Assembly (NCBI GenBank): GCA_021805565.1
Contig: JAJZFA010000047.1
Location: 1-64,000 of the forward strand
Length of the DNA stretch: 64,000 nt
Source: Pseudomonadota bacterium
GTDB lineage: Bacteria; Pseudomonadota; Alphaproteobacteria; Acetobacterales; Acetobacteraceae
Reading direction: 5' to 3'
Position numbers and translations under genes: made by a program. Below, piece by piece: positions 63,224 through 64,000 of the stretch. How positions within the stretch are numbered: the stretch's first letter is position 1; every line of letters starts with the position of its first letter. The notes below the pieces were generated by a model that worked only from the letters and a program-made list of their open reading frames with translations, did no database searches and was not told the origin of the DNA.

Positions 63224-64000
63224 ATGCAGGCAATGCTGGACCGCACGAAAATCTACGAAACAAACGTGCCGAACCGGCTTGATCGGTTGCCTTGGTCAGG
63301 GTTTCATTGGCTGGTGGTTTTCGCCCTCGGAATCGCCTGGATCCTGGATGGGCTGGAAGTAACACTTGTCGGATCGCTCGCCGGGGCGCTGTCGGACAGT
63401 CCAACGCTGCATCTGACCGGGAGCGAGATCGGCGGCGCGGCCAGCGCCTATCTTATTGGCGCGGTCGGCGGAGCGGTGTTCTTCGGCTGGCTGACGGATC
63501 GGCTTGGTCGCAAGAAGCTGTTTACCATCACAGTACTTGTTTATCTGGTTGCCTCGGTCGCCTGCGGGCTGTCCTGGAATTTCTGGTCGTTCGCGTTCTT
63601 TCGCATGATAACCGGCGCCGGCATTGGCGGCGAGTATGCCGCCGTGAACGCCACCATCCAGGAGATGATTCCAGCTCGGAAGCGCGGCTTCACCGATCTT
63701 GCGATCAATGGCAGCTTCTGGCTTGGCGCGGCGATCGGCGCCCTGGGATCCTACGTCGTGCTCGATCCCACGCTGATCCCGCCGGAAATCGGCTGGCGCG
63801 CCGCGTTCGTCATCGGCGGTTTGCTGGGGTTCGCCGTCCTGCTGCTGCGCCGTTATCTGCCGGAAAGCCCGCGCTGGCTGATGACCCACGGTCAGCCACG
63901 AGAGGCTGAAAAAATCGTCGGGGAGATCGAAGCGCGGATCGAGCGTCAGACCGGCAGGCCCCTGCCGCCTATCCCACCTGGAACCCTGCGGCTACGAACC
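63224..64000 (+). CDS. MFS transporter (sugar/anion porter-like), cut by window edge
   Basis: An open frame from ATG 63224 reaches the right edge without a stop, so at least 259 residues are encoded. The protein has the MFS start (SGFHWLVVFALGIAWILDGLEVTLVGSL) with motif FFGWLTDRLGRKKLFTI between helices 2 and 3 and RMITGAGIGGEYAAVNA in helix 4. The PESPRWL motif in the middle marks the sugar-porter / metabolite-symporter group. The alternative ATG at 63233 is close. It is divergent from the amidase operon and may import its substrate. Confidence 0.9.
   Translation, partial: MQAMLDRTKIYETNVPNRLDRLPWSGFHWLVVFALGIAWILDGLEVTLVGSLAGALSDSPTLHLTGSEIGGAASAYLIGAVGGAVFFGWLTDRLGRKKLFTITVLVYLVASVACGLSWNFWSFAFFRMITGAGIGGEYAAVNATIQEMIPARKRGFTDLAINGSFWLGAAIGALGSYVVLDPTLIPPEIGWRAAFVIGGLLGFAVLLLRRYLPESPRWLMTHGQPREAEKIVGEIEARIERQTGRPLPPIPPGTLRLRT

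Overview
The window is GC-rich (roughly two-thirds G+C by eye) alphaproteobacterial chromosome. The gene content points to the Rhodospirillales and probably the Acetobacteraceae: a TPP-riboswitch thiC, a dmeR/dmeF metal-efflux pair, an MdtABC-OprM type RND operon, a KirBac-like channel, many small-molecule catabolic genes and degraded IS5-type elements. The family assignment is inference. Both window edges cut genes. There are no rRNA or tRNA genes.

Layout. 0-6.6 kb: a partial unknown gene, a tartrate dehydrogenase-like gene divergent from a lutB-lutC pair, a SirB1-type gene, and thiC behind a TPP riboswitch. 6.8-10 kb: a membrane protein and an SDR / CoA-transferase pair. 10-13.1 kb: a decayed IS5-type element abutting a type II restriction-modification cassette that looks acquired (lower GC). 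13.2-16.7 kb: an alpha/beta hydrolase and two tandem M20 peptidase-family paralogues of identical length. 16.8-21.9 kb: a minus-strand operon with a MetX-like hydrolase followed by a sugar-type ABC importer. 22-25.8 kb: a SodC-like protein lacking several metal ligands, a luciferase-family oxidoreductase, a glycosyltransferase and a slipin. 25.8-26 kb: an intergenic small-RNA gene resembling the alphaproteobacterial MmgR (alpha-r8) family, with a PhaR-type palindrome at its promoter. 26-31 kb: a DUF2076 protein, a CoA-binding protein, an IS5 remnant, and a dmeR-dmeF-rsmG operon followed by purU. 31-36 kb: ppk2, then tcuA-tcuB divergent from a two-subunit TPP-dependent decarboxylase. 36-45.6 kb: a complete tripartite RND efflux operon. 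45.7-55 kb: a KirBac-like channel, an SDR, hemN with a consensus FNR/Anr box, a NIPSNAP protein, an AsmA protein, a dienelactone hydrolase, a TIM-barrel amidohydrolase and an enoyl-CoA hydratase. 55-64 kb: a P-loop protein, an FAD monooxygenase, an MFS transporter with a GlcG-like protein, and a minus-strand operon of an AtzG-like small protein, amidase, asparaginase-like enzyme and methyltransferase. A second MFS transporter runs off the right edge.

The most unusual structure is a dispersed palindromic repeat about 45 nt long in at least five intergenic places. It usually sits directly after a stop codon, and its stems show compensatory changes between copies. Other items worth attention are the MmgR-like sRNA, the metal-ligand-poor SodC-like protein, an asparaginase-like enzyme with Ala at the substrate-binding Asp position, a 14-bp x4 tandem repeat followed by G10 between divergent genes, a 27-bp x4 repeat between the two RND pump genes, and an RcnR-type operator in front of dmeR. 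No complete new defence or biosynthetic system was recognised beyond the restriction-modification cassette.
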